From the NCBI RefSeq assembly GCF_030219325.1, contig NZ_CP126625.1, forward strand, positions 1,972,857 to 2,036,856: a DNA stretch of 64,000 nucleotides, read 5' to 3'. How positions within the stretch are numbered: position 1 is the stretch's first letter; each line of letters begins with the position of its first letter. Both the position numbers and the translations under genes were made by a program. Origin of the DNA: Geothrix sp. (lineage in GTDB: Bacteria; Acidobacteriota; Holophagae; Holophagales; Holophagaceae). This document shows positions 7,502 through 15,019 of the stretch, piece after piece. The notes beneath the pieces are model-generated. The model ran no database searches. It was given only the letters and a program-made list of their open reading frames with translations, and was not told where the DNA came from.

Positions 7502-7876
7502 ATGCGCTTCGGAATACCGCCTGTTGTTGCCCTTTCGCTCGGTCTATCACTCATTGCCTGCCGTAAGCCTCTGATACTGGCTCCAGTGGTTTCCGGCTCC
7601 CTCATCACCGAGGGGTCCGTCGGCCTGCGAAGATTAACCCAAGCCCAGGTCAAAGCACTTGAATCATGGTTTTACGCAAACAATGTTGGTTGGCACCAAT
7701 CCCCGGCTTCATATCTACCTTCCGATCGATTCAGCCTTTTCCATAAAGGTGGTGGCGTGACTGAAGTAAACGTCCTCCCGAATGGGCTCGTCGTGGTGAA
7801 CACGCCTTCAGGCCAGTTTGTCAGGCAATTTAACTCCAACGAGATTGCGCAACTCCTATCCATTGCAAGGTTCTAG
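7502..7876 (+). CDS. Cassette 12: predicted lipoprotein, 124 aa
   Basis: ATG 7502 is 7 nt after R'. An upstream in-frame start at 7355 would read through attC 12 and is rejected. Residues 1-17 form a lipoprotein signal with lipobox LIAC (Cys about 18). The mature part has a helix (LTQAQVKALESWFYANN) and a beta-rich C terminus ending in an SNEIAQLLSIARF helix. Function unknown; probably membrane-anchored in the periplasm. Confidence 0.75.
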   Translation: MRFGIPPVVALSLGLSLIACRKPLILAPVVSGSLITEGSVGLRRLTQAQVKALESWFYANNVGWHQSPASYLPSDRFSLFHKGGGVTEVNVLPNGLVVVNTPSGQFVRQFNSNEIAQLLSIARF

Positions 7877-7890
7877 CAGTGTCCCCCGGC

Positions 7891-7954
7891 GCCTAACCCT
7901 CCGCTCAAGTCGGCCCCCGCCTGCATGGCCTTCCGTTCTCTTCTTCCGTCAGGC
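7891..7954 (+). repeat. attC site 13, truncated (64 bp)
   Basis: R'' GCCTAAC 7891-7897 with L'' and the left arm through TTCCGTTCTC, then a jump to TTCTTCC and R' GTCAGGC 7948-7954. The right arm and L' are deleted. Confidence 0.78.
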
Positions 7955-8031
7955 GCCACGGTAGGGGCGGCATCAACCTTTGTTAAGCCAGACGGTTCTA
8001 TACCAGTGAATGTCCAACCCTGGAGGAAGTC

Positions 8032-8511
8032 ATGAAAGGCCCATTCATCGGCAGCTTCAAATCCATGATCGTCGGACTATCCTGCCTCGCTCTGTCAGGC
8101 CAACAAGCGCCTCTCCTGCCCCCGGCAGGGAATGCAAATCCGGCCGCAGACATCTATACCTCTAGATCAAAAGATCTGGCTGGGCACCCATTTCAGGTTG
8201 GAAATTGGGTCATCAACCTTGATATCAGCACTCCTTTAATTGGAAAAGGCGGGCGAGTAACGCTTCGAGTCCAGAATGCCTCGAATACCTTCCAAGAATT
8301 CAATCCGGCCAATCTGATTCTGGTAAACAGCTCAGGCCTGCAGATTCAGCTCCGGGAGGCTCAGCTGGGCGAATCCACGTCCTTCCTCCCCACTAGAATC
8401 GCGCCTCAGGCCTTTATCATTCGGAACCTATCAGCAGCCAACACAGAAAGTTTAAGCCCAACCCTTCGGGTCTACTTTGGCGATAGCCTCCTTGCCAAAA
8501 TCACTGATTGA
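8032..8511 (+). CDS. Cassette 13: secreted Ig-like domain protein, 159 aa
   Basis: Has a strong Shine-Dalgarno (GGAGGA 8022-8027), unlike most cassettes, and a 77-bp leader after R'. Residues 1-23 are a signal peptide. The body is beta-sandwich-like (VTLRVQNASNTF) and similar in layout to the cassette 8 lipoprotein. Function unknown; periplasmic. Confidence 0.75.
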   Translation: MKGPFIGSFKSMIVGLSCLALSGQQAPLLPPAGNANPAADIYTSRSKDLAGHPFQVGNWVINLDISTPLIGKGGRVTLRVQNASNTFQEFNPANLILVNSSGLQIQLREAQLGESTSFLPTRIAPQAFIIRNLSAANTESLSPTLRVYFGDSLLAKITD

Positions 8512-8525
8512 CTATTTATCACAGC

Positions 8526-8585
8526 GCCTCACCCTCTGCTCATCGTCTCGGTGCCGGCGCAGCCGCTCAGCTCATTCCGTGGCGG
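8526..8585 (+). repeat. attC site 14, degenerate (about 60 bp)
   Basis: R''-like GCCTCAC 8526-8532, then CCTCTGCTC joined directly to the right arm (CTCGGTGCCGGCGCAGCCGCTCAGC) and a decayed R' (GTGGCGG 8579-8585). The left arm and loop are lost. Confidence 0.65.
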
Positions 8586-8609
8586 CAGTTCTCAGTCAGG
8601 AGGAACTCA

Positions 8610-9257
8610 ATGTCCAAGCTTCGCGTAGAGAGTTTCACCATTTCCCTGGATGGCTTCGGCGCCGGCCCCAGCCAGGATCTCAACAATCCGCTTGGCGTGG
8701 GAGGTACCGCCCTGCATGAATGGGCATTGGCCACGCAGACATTTCAACGGAAACTCTTCGGCGGCAGCGGGGGAGAGACCGGACTCGACGATGATTTCGC
8801 AGCGCGTGGGTTTCACAACGTCGGAGCCTGGATCCTGGGCAGGAACATGTTCGGCCCGGTCCGTGGGCCCTGGCCGGACGAGCGCTGGCGCGGATGGTGG
8901 GGCGAGAATCCGGTGTATCACGTCCCCGTATTCGTACTGACCAACCACGCACGCGCACCCCTTGTCATGGATGGCGGAACCACCTTCCACTTCGTGACGG
9001 AGGGCATCACCCTCGCACTTGAGCGCGCCCGTGAAGCCGCAGGAGGCAAGGATGTGCGACTGGGTGGCGGAGTCAATGTCATTCAGCAGTATCTTCGGCA
9101 GCGCCTCATCGACGAAATGCACGTTGCCATCGCGCCGGCCCTGCTTGGCTCGGGTGAGCGGCTCTTCCAGGGAATCGACCTTCCAGCCTTGGGCTACGCC
9201 TGCACGAAGCACGAAGCCTCGCCAAGGGCCACGCATGTGGTCATATCTCGTCAGTGA
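8610..9257 (+). CDS. Cassette 14: dihydrofolate reductase-family (RibD C-terminal) protein
   Basis: 215 residues from ATG 8610 with Shine-Dalgarno AGGAGGA 8598-8604; the longer frame from 8508 crosses attC 14. It matches the RibD C-terminal/DHFR-like reductase family: N-terminal strand SFTISLDGF, central GAWILGRNMFGPVRGPW, and VRLGGGVNVIQQYLRQRLIDEMHV, which places a glycine-rich NADPH loop near residue 150. Such proteins are common in cassettes and genomes; their substrate is generally unknown. It is GC-rich, like cassette 11. Confidence 0.85.
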   Translation: MSKLRVESFTISLDGFGAGPSQDLNNPLGVGGTALHEWALATQTFQRKLFGGSGGETGLDDDFAARGFHNVGAWILGRNMFGPVRGPWPDERWRGWWGENPVYHVPVFVLTNHARAPLVMDGGTTFHFVTEGITLALERAREAAGGKDVRLGGGVNVIQQYLRQRLIDEMHVAIAPALLGSGERLFQGIDLPALGYACTKHEASPRATHVVISRQ

Positions 9258-9266
9258 CGAATCTGG

Positions 9267-9384
9267 CGCCCAGGCCCCCGCTTGACCCAGGCCCCGCCTT
9301 CGCTGCCTTCCGCTCTCTCTCATCCACCCGCTGTTTCCTCAACACCTCCATGCAGGCGTGGCCGGACAGGTCCATCCGCCAGGC
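9267..9384 (+). repeat. attC site 15, degenerate (about 118 bp)
   Basis: The body is still recognisable (CCCCGCCTTCGCTGCCTTCCG left, CATGCAGGCGTGGCCGG right) but the core boxes are mutated, with R' reduced to GCCAGGC (9378-9384) and no clear R''. Probably inactive. Confidence 0.65.
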
Positions 9385-9428
9385 TGACACTTCGTGCTCA
9401 GATCGACAAAATGGTCCGAGGAGAAGCG

Positions 9429-9863
9429 ATGAACGTACAAGAGCAAATCAACGCGTATATCAGTAGCCAGCCTGAACCAAAATCCAGCGACATGCAGATG
9501 TTGCACCGCGTCATTCTGCATGTCATGCCAGCATGCAGATTGTGGTTCTTGGATGGCAAAAACAGTGAAGATAAAATTGTTTCCAATCCCAATATAGGAT
9601 ATGGATTTCAAACCATAGAATATGCTGACGGAAAAACCAGAGAGTTCTATCAGATTGGCATCAGTGCAAACAAAACCGGAATCTCTGTCTATATCCTTGG
9701 CATCAAGGACAAGAAATACCTAGCCCAGACGTATGGGGAAAAACTCGGGAAGGCGAGTGTGAGCGGATATTGCATCAAGTTCAAGACATTGAAAGATATA
9801 AATATTGACATACTTGAAGCGGCAATAAGATTTGGGGCTTCGGCTCAAAATCAAACAAGTTAA
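9429..9863 (+). CDS. Cassette 15: DUF1801 domain protein
   Basis: 144 residues from ATG 9429. Matches the DUF1801 (YdhG/YobT-type) fold: a conserved GYGFQTIEYADGKTREF region, an SVYILG strand, and the C-terminal signature GYCIKFKTLKDINIDIL before a final helix. The family is small, cytosolic and of unknown biochemical role, and is frequent in cassettes. It is strongly AT-rich compared with the recombinase to the right. No attC follows: it is the last cassette, and its own site is missing. Confidence 0.8.
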   Translation: MNVQEQINAYISSQPEPKSSDMQMLHRVILHVMPACRLWFLDGKNSEDKIVSNPNIGYGFQTIEYADGKTREFYQIGISANKTGISVYILGIKDKKYLAQTYGEKLGKASVSGYCIKFKTLKDINIDILEAAIRFGASAQNQTS

Positions 9864-9910
9864 ATCAAGAAAATCGCCAATAATAGAATGGTACTCAGCT
9901 GGCCATCCCT
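9864..9910. other. Array-chromosome junction
   Basis: 47 AT-rich bases between the DUF1801 stop and the recombinase stop codon. No R''/R' box is visible. GC rises sharply at about 9900, marking the edge of the imported DNA. Confidence 0.5.
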
Positions 9911-10741
9911 TCACTCGGGCATTTGATCCAGCGGGTTCGGGGCCTGGGCCATCAGCCGGGTGGAGACCTGCAGGTAGTGCTCGGTGGATCGGATGCTGGT
10001 GTGGCCCAGGAGGGCCTGGATGACGCGCAGGTCGGCGCCGGCCTCCAGCAGGAAGGTGGCGTAGGTGTGGCGCAGGGCGTGGGGCGTCGCCCGCCGGGCC
10101 AGGCCTGAGGCCTGGCAGGCGGCGCGGAAGACGCGGCGGGCGTGGTCGGGATCGAGGGGCCGGCCGAGCCGCCCGGTGAAGAGCCAGGGCGCCACGGGGC
10201 GTGCCTCGCGACAGTGCCGCCGGAGGGCCTTGAGCAGCTTCGGGGGCAGGGCCACCTGCCGCTCGGCCCCGCCCTTCCCCACGGTGCGGATCACGCCCCG
10301 GGCGGGGTCCAGATCGCAGATCCGCAGGCGGCAGGCCTCCCGGATGCGCAGGCCCGTGGCCACCATGGTGCGGAACAGCATCCGGTAGGTCTGGTGGGGC
10401 ACGGCCTCCAGCAGCGCCGTGACCTCCTTCAGATCCAGCACCACGGGCAGCTTCCGGGGGATCTTGGGCCAGGCGAAAAAGGAGACGACCTCGGGCCGCC
10501 CCAGGGTCTTCCGGTAGAGGAAGGCCAGGCCCGAGAGGTGCTGCCGGAACCGCTGGGGGCTCATGGTCATTCCGCGCAGGTGGTCGACCCAGGCCCGCAC
10601 CTCTGCCTGGCCCATGTCTTCGGGGTGGCGGCCATGGAAGGCCGCGAAGGCCCGCGCCGAGGACAGATACACCCGGGTCGTGAAGGGCGCGCGCCGCGCG
10701 AGGGCCAGATCCTGTTCCATCCACTGCCACAGCAGGTCCAT
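9911..10741 (-). CDS. Tyrosine recombinase (XerC/D-like, not IntI)
   Basis: 276 residues with an N-terminal SAM-like core-binding domain (about 1-85) and a C-terminal catalytic domain with all active-site residues: Arg132 (TGLRIRE), Lys156 (GKGG), His221 and Arg224 (HALRH), His247 (LLGH), Tyr256 (TEHYLQV). The IntI-specific insertion between the second and third catalytic patches is absent and the length is short for IntI (usually about 320 or more). The tail (NPLDQMP) is like recombinases found with IS91-type elements. Its stop faces the distal array end, which no known intI-attI layout does. GC matches the host. Natural substrate unknown. Confidence 0.85.
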   Translation of the reverse strand: MDLLWQWMEQDLALARRAPFTTRVYLSSARAFAAFHGRHPEDMGQAEVRAWVDHLRGMTMSPQRFRQHLSGLAFLYRKTLGRPEVVSFFAWPKIPRKLPVVLDLKEVTALLEAVPHQTYRMLFRTMVATGLRIREACRLRICDLDPARGVIRTVGKGGAERQVALPPKLLKALRRHCREARPVAPWLFTGRLGRPLDPDHARRVFRAACQASGLARRATPHALRHTYATFLLEAGADLRVIQALLGHTSIRSTEHYLQVSTRLMAQAPNPLDQMPE

Positions 10742-10789
10742 GCCCGCCTCCCGATCCGCGGCGTCCGGCCGCCCGAACCAGGAGGCGCC

Positions 10790-11680
10790 CTACCCCACCC
10801 GATCGAACAGCCCCGGTTGCCGGGGCAGGACGGCCACGGCCATCGGCGCGGCCTTGGGCTTGGCTTCGCGGGTGCGCTTCCGCGCGGGGAAGGCCTCCTG
10901 GAAGGCGGCGCGGATGCCGTCCTTGTAGTCGGGGTCCAGCACCTTCAGCCAGCCGTGGTCGGCCAGCAGCTTGTAGAAGGGATCCTGCTGGAGCAGGCGC
11001 AGGCCACCCACCCAGGCGTTGGCGGCGCCGCTGGCCCGGGCGCGACGGGCGAAGGCCCTGGCGTCATGCACGGCCAGCAGGGGCGCCACGCCGATGGTGA
11101 CGGCGATGCCCGCCGCCGCCAGGCGCTCGGCGGCGGCCCAGCGGCTGGGGATGGCGGGGGCGTGGGGCTCCACCACCTGGCGCACGGTGTCGTCGTCCGT
11201 GGGGATGGAGAGGCCCACGGAGAGCCGGTCGCCGAAGGCCTTCAGCAGCTCCAGGTCCTGCAGCACCAGGGGCGAGCGGGTATGCACGATCACCTCGGTG
11301 GTGGGACAGAGCAGCAGCACCTCCAGGCAGCGGCGGCTCAGCCGGTACTGCCGCTCGAGGGGCTGGTAGGGATCCGTGGCGGAGGCCATGAAGACCCGGG
11401 CATCGTGGAGCTTGTGCCGCTGGGACCAGAGCAGCTCCGGTGCGTTCAGCTTGGGCGCCACCCAGCCGCCCCAGTCCCCGGGCTGGTGGAGCGCGTTGGG
11501 ATAGTCGCGCACATAGCAGTAGCGGCAGCCGTGGCCGCAGCCCCGGTACGGACTCAGCGCGAAGCCGAAGCCGTAGCGCTCATCCTTCTGGGGCCGCAGG
11601 ATCGAGCGCGCCTCCTCCGGCTCCACGAGCAGCCCCTGGAAGAGCGGCGGGGGATCCGAAGGTGGTAGGAGGGGTGTCAT
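10790..11680 (-). CDS. SPL-family radical SAM protein
   Basis: 296 residues with the 4Fe-4S motif CGHGCRYCY near residues 48-56, preceded by SPYRGC, the pattern of the spore-photoproduct-lyase-like radical SAM family (COG1533). A radical SAM barrel follows (HTRSPLVLQDLELLK, VGLSIPTDDD, ERLAAAGI). These proteins are widespread outside spore formers and their substrate is unknown; a nucleic-acid-related role is only inferred. It lies 48 nt upstream of the recombinase on the same strand, and no Shine-Dalgarno-driven alternative start is evident. Confidence 0.85.
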   Translation of the reverse strand: MTPLLPPSDPPPLFQGLLVEPEEARSILRPQKDERYGFGFALSPYRGCGHGCRYCYVRDYPNALHQPGDWGGWVAPKLNAPELLWSQRHKLHDARVFMASATDPYQPLERQYRLSRRCLEVLLLCPTTEVIVHTRSPLVLQDLELLKAFGDRLSVGLSIPTDDDTVRQVVEPHAPAIPSRWAAAERLAAAGIAVTIGVAPLLAVHDARAFARRARASGAANAWVGGLRLLQQDPFYKLLADHGWLKVLDPDYKDGIRAAFQEAFPARKRTREAKPKAAPMAVAVLPRQPGLFDRVG

Positions 11681-11751
11681 CCTCCCAGTGTTCGCTTTTT
11701 ATTCGTCTCGTCAAGCGCCTGCGATCCTTTTTGTGATCAGCGGGATCCGAA

Positions 11752-12192
11752 TCAAGGCTTGGCGTCGTTTTTATAGTTTTCGATGAGTTTCTGAAGCAAC
11801 GCATCCTGCGCTTCGAGGTGCTTCTGGATCTCGATCGCCTCATGCAGGATGGCTTCGGCATCCTTGTAGGTGTCATCGGCCCGGACATCGGCGGCCGCGC
11901 CCTCGACCTTCTGGCCGACCATGATGATGGACAGCAGCACCAGCTGCAGGAAGGTCTGCGCGATCCAGGATATGAGGGCGCTCTTGCCCGTGTGGATGGC
12001 CTCCGGAAGGCTGATGAAGGCGATCAGGGCGAAGGCGTAGGCGCACCACATGGTGCCCACGCTTCTCGTGATCCGCTCTCCCAGGAACGCGTTGAAGCGG
12101 GCCACCGAACCCCCGGGGACGGCCCTGGGCTTGGGGGCGCGCTTCTTCCGGGACTCCACGTGGGGGTGGGGAATGTGCTCGTAGATTTTCAT
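11752..12192 (-). CDS. Two-TM membrane protein, DUF1003-like
   Basis: 146 residues: a basic N terminus, a short FNAFLGERITRSVGTM segment, two transmembrane helices (about 48-65 and 77-95), then a long charged helix (residues about 100-145, DVRADDTYKDAEAIL). This layout and the QLVLLSIIMVGQ motif fit DUF1003-like or related inner-membrane proteins. Function unknown. It is 27 nt downstream of the DUF2914 gene and probably cotranscribed. Confidence 0.7.
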   Translation of the reverse strand: MKIYEHIPHPHVESRKKRAPKPRAVPGGSVARFNAFLGERITRSVGTMWCAYAFALIAFISLPEAIHTGKSALISWIAQTFLQLVLLSIIMVGQKVEGAAADVRADDTYKDAEAILHEAIEIQKHLEAQDALLQKLIENYKNDAKP

Positions 12193-12219
12193 CGTCGCGC
12201 CTTGGATCGGAGCCCGTGC

Positions 12220-12606
12220 CTACTGGAGCTCGACCTTGAAGGTGGCGCTTCCGAGCACCGCCTCCTGGTCGCCGATGAGCGTCACGGTCCACTCGCCCTC
12301 GTCGCCCTTGCGGAAGGTGCGGTAGGCATGGGTGCGGTAGGGCGAGCGGGGCACCTTCAGCGCCTGCTTCGAGGTCTTGTCGCCCTTGGTGAAGACGAAG
12401 GTCACGGTGGTGTCGGCGGCGCCCATGACCTTGGCCCAAACGAAGATCTTGGAGCCCGCGGCCACCTTGAAGGCGGCGCTCTCGCCGACGATCTCCATCT
12501 TCTCCACGGCGGTGCCGGTCTTCAGCTCGGCGTGGGGCCGGATGGGCGTGCCCTGGGCGAGGAGCAGGGTCGGGCACAGGAGGGTGGCGAGGAAGAGGCG
12601 GCGCAT
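12220..12606 (-). CDS. Exported DUF2914 domain protein
   Basis: 128 residues with a signal peptide (FLATLLCPTLLLAQ). The mature domain shows the DUF2914 pattern: a W-containing strand (IFVWAKVMGAADTTVTFVF), a V-R-T segment (SPYRTHAYRT) and the closing GEWTVTLIGDQEAVLGSATF. The domain is a periplasmic beta-sandwich of unknown role. It lies 86 nt downstream of hemG. Confidence 0.8.
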   Translation of the reverse strand: MRRLFLATLLCPTLLLAQGTPIRPHAELKTGTAVEKMEIVGESAAFKVAAGSKIFVWAKVMGAADTTVTFVFTKGDKTSKQALKVPRSPYRTHAYRTFRKGDEGEWTVTLIGDQEAVLGSATFKVELQ

Positions 12607-12692
12607 GGGATCTCCGGGGAAACTGGCCCCATTCTGGGCCGGATCCCGGCGGCTGTCACGATTCCCGCGAAGGAACCCGTCCTCCGGGGAGA

Positions 12693-13949
12693 TCAGGTCC
12701 AGGCTTCGAGGCCTTCGAGGATGTCGCGCACGCCCGGCCCGAACCGAGCATTGCTCAGCCAGTCCACGCCGGTGGGCAGGCCTTCCAGCGCGGCCTTCAC
12801 CCGGGCGCGGTGGCCCAGCTCGGGACGCGGGATGGCCCGCTCGGCACGCTCGTGGCGCACGGCGCTGGCCTCGCCGAGGGTGGGGATCCAGTGCTTCAGG
12901 CGGGCGGCGATGCCCTCCCAGGCGTCCAGGTCCGCGGGCTTGCCGAAGGCGCCGCCGATGAAGCTGCGCAGCTGCATGAGGCCATCGGGGGCGCTCTGGG
13001 GGTCCATCCAGGAGGGCACCAGGGAGCCGAGGTAGCCGCGGCCCTCCGGTGGATGGATGAGGAAGCCGAAGCTGTCCTTCAGGGCGGGCAGCGGCGCGTG
13101 GCGGCTGTGCCAGAGGTCCACCGAGGTGTAGGGGATGGCCGCCAGGGCCTCGGCGCTCTGGGGGGCCACCGCACCCAGCAGCAGCGCTGCCTCGAAGGCC
13201 GGGAGGGCCAGCACCACGCGGTCCGCCTCGCGCACCTCGCCGCCGCCACTGGCCCGCCAGCGGTTGCCGGGCAGGGCCTCCAGGCGCTCGGCGCGCAGGC
13301 CCGTGCGCACGGCCGGCAGCTTCGCGGCCAGCCGGATGGGCAGCTGGCCCATGCCGCCCTCGGGCACCACCATGTGGCTTACGCCGCTCTTGCGGATGCC
13401 GTTCACCAGGCTGCCCGTGGCTTCCCACTGGCGCAGCTTGGGGATGGCGTCCACCGAAAGGATCTCCGGCGGCGCCGCCAGCACGCCCGCCACCATGGCC
13501 GGCAGCAGCTCCGTGGCCACTCCTTGGCCGAGGCGGCGCGCGATGAAGGCGCTGAGGCCCTCCTCGGGTTCCGCGGCCCGCACGGGCTGGAAGGGCTCCA
13601 GCACCATGCGCAGCTTGGCGCCCAGCGACATCAGGGGCGAGAACATCAGGGCCGGCGGGGAGGCGGGCACGGGGATGAGACGCCCGCCCTTCCCCACCCA
13701 GCGGGCGCCGGTGCCCGGGGATTTGAACGGCAGCTCGATGGCGCTGAAGAGGCGATCGACCGCGGTGCCCTTCTGCCAGAGCACGCCCTGGGGGCCGGTC
13801 TCGACGTGGCCGCCCTCCCAGGGCAGCGTCTTCATCCAGCCGCCGACGCTGGCGCCGGCCTCCCACACTTCCACGGCTTCGCCGCGCTGCTGCAGGTGCC
13901 AGGCCGCGGCCAGGCCCGTGACGCCACCGCCGAGGATCAGGGTGCTCAT
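12693..13949 (-). CDS. hemG: Protoporphyrinogen/coproporphyrinogen oxidase (HemG/HemY type)
   Basis: 418-residue FAD protein that oxidises the porphyrinogen to the porphyrin in late haem synthesis. The N terminus has the dinucleotide-binding motif LGGGVTGLAAAWHL followed by an acidic residue (EVWEAG) for FAD ribose, and a GGWMKT segment typical of this flavin amine-oxidase-like family. Whether the substrate is protoporphyrinogen IX or coproporphyrinogen III cannot be told from sequence alone. Its ATG overlaps the hemH stop by 4 bp, so the two are translationally coupled. Confidence 0.88.
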   Translation of the reverse strand: MSTLILGGGVTGLAAAWHLQQRGEAVEVWEAGASVGGWMKTLPWEGGHVETGPQGVLWQKGTAVDRLFSAIELPFKSPGTGARWVGKGGRLIPVPASPPALMFSPLMSLGAKLRMVLEPFQPVRAAEPEEGLSAFIARRLGQGVATELLPAMVAGVLAAPPEILSVDAIPKLRQWEATGSLVNGIRKSGVSHMVVPEGGMGQLPIRLAAKLPAVRTGLRAERLEALPGNRWRASGGGEVREADRVVLALPAFEAALLLGAVAPQSAEALAAIPYTSVDLWHSRHAPLPALKDSFGFLIHPPEGRGYLGSLVPSWMDPQSAPDGLMQLRSFIGGAFGKPADLDAWEGIAARLKHWIPTLGEASAVRHERAERAIPRPELGHRARVKAALEGLPTGVDWLSNARFGPGVRDILEGLEAWT

Positions 13950-14893
13950 GGGAGGATCTCCAGGACGCGCCGGGTGAGGCAGCGGATGTACGAAGGGTCG
14001 GTGCCCGGGGCGGCCACGCGGCGGTAGGTGCGGATGCCGGCCTGGTCGGCCACGTGGCGGTACTCGATGTCGAGCTCGTGGAGGGTCTCGATGTGCTCGG
14101 TGACGAAGCTGACGGGCACCACGATGACGTCCTTGCCGCCCATGGACTCCAGCACCGTCTTAAGGGGTGGCTCCAGCCAGCGCACGGGTCCCGTGCGGCT
14201 CTGGTAGGCCAGCAGGTACCCGCCGGGCAGCTCGCCGATGCGGGCCTGAAGCGCCTCGCAGGTGGCGTGGATCTCCTTCTCGTAGGGATCGCCGGCCTCG
14301 ATCTGCCGCACGGGCAGGCTGTGGGCGCTGAAGATCACCGTGGCGCCCGGCAGCTCCTGGAGGGCCGCGCGCAGGGGCCGCTCCAGCGCATCCAGGTAGT
14401 CGGGATCCGTGGCGTAGTGGTCCACGCCCGGCAGCAGCTCCATGCCGACCTTCGCGGCCTCGACGGCCAGCTCGCGCAGGCTCGAGCCGGTGGTGGCGCG
14501 GCAGTCGTGGGGGTAGAGCGACACGGGCACCAGCTTCCGGATGCCCTGGCGCTTGAGGGCCTGCAGCAGGCCCTTGGCCCGGGGGGCGGTGCAGCGGAAG
14601 CAGAGCTTCACGGCCTCCTCGCGGCCCGCGGCGCGCAGGGCCGCCCGCAGCGCCGAGGCCTGGTAGGCGCTCTCCGCCAGCAGGGGCGAGCCGCCGCCGA
14701 TCTCGGCGTAGCGGCCCTTGGCGCTGGGGGCCCGCAGGCGGGCGATGAGCCGGGCCAGGGGCGGCTGCAGCCAGGCCGGCCCCGGCAGCTTGATGAGGTC
14801 CCGGTCCCCGAAGAGGGCCGCCAGGAAAGGCTCCACCTGGCCCAGGTTCACGGGACCACCGAGGTTGAGGAGGAGAAGGGCCGTATCACGCAT
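13946..14893 (-). CDS. hemH: Ferrochelatase
   Basis: 315 residues; inserts ferrous iron into the porphyrin made by the neighbouring oxidase. Family markers are LLLNLGGP at the start, the catalytic-His motif FSAHSLP near residue 190, and YQSRTGPVRWLEPPL near 230. Start chosen at ATG 14891-14893 because it gives the standard N terminus; a longer frame extends past 15.3 kb but overlaps the gene on the other strand. It heads a hemH-hemG-(DUF2914)-(DUF1003-like) run on the minus strand. Confidence 0.93.
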   Translation of the reverse strand: MRDTALLLLNLGGPVNLGQVEPFLAALFGDRDLIKLPGPAWLQPPLARLIARLRAPSAKGRYAEIGGGSPLLAESAYQASALRAALRAAGREEAVKLCFRCTAPRAKGLLQALKRQGIRKLVPVSLYPHDCRATTGSSLRELAVEAAKVGMELLPGVDHYATDPDYLDALERPLRAALQELPGATVIFSAHSLPVRQIEAGDPYEKEIHATCEALQARIGELPGGYLLAYQSRTGPVRWLEPPLKTVLESMGGKDVIVVPVSFVTEHIETLHELDIEYRHVADQAGIRTYRRVAAPGTDPSYIRCLTRRVLEILP

Positions 14894-15019
14894 CGTCCTC
14901 CACCTTACGCGAGGGAGCCCGTCACTTTCGTCACGGAAGCCTGGACGCGGCGTGACAGAGGCGGGCATGGCCGCGGGACCGCCGGCATCCCATAGACTGT
15001 TCCGACACCTGGAGTGCCC

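Larger units (their letters stand above)
1..9863 (+). mobile_element. Integron gene-cassette array (attI-distal end, no intI in window)
   Basis: A head-to-tail run of small + strand genes, each followed by a ~124-bp imperfect palindrome. Every complete repeat begins with a RYYYAAC box (R'') just after a stop codon and ends with GTTRRRY (R') just before the next start codon, which is attC architecture. Most cassettes are much lower in GC than the chromosome to the right. Orientation (stop codon, R'', R', next start) places attI to the left of base 1. No integron integrase is present, so by itself the window would be scored as a CALIN (attC cluster lacking integrase) or the tail of a large sedentary integron. 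The array runs off the left edge, so its full size is unknown. Confidence 0.92.

Noticed and set aside
144-9384. CRISPR array
   Set aside because: Repeats are 124 bp palindromes with ORF-sized, unequal spacers, not 25-40 bp repeats with short uniform spacers, and there are no cas genes.
7355-9863. Longer cassette ORFs starting at 7355, 8508 and 9282
   Set aside because: They read through attC sites; internal starts at 7502, 8610 and 9429 fit the cassette layout and ribosome sites.
9911-10741. Integron integrase intI
   Set aside because: Lacks the IntI additional domain, is too short, and lies at the wrong end and orientation relative to attC polarity.
10142-11668. 508-residue + strand ORF over the recombinase and radical SAM genes
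   Set aside because: Antisense shadow rich in His/Gly/Glu/Arg, with no domain, while both minus genes show full motif sets.
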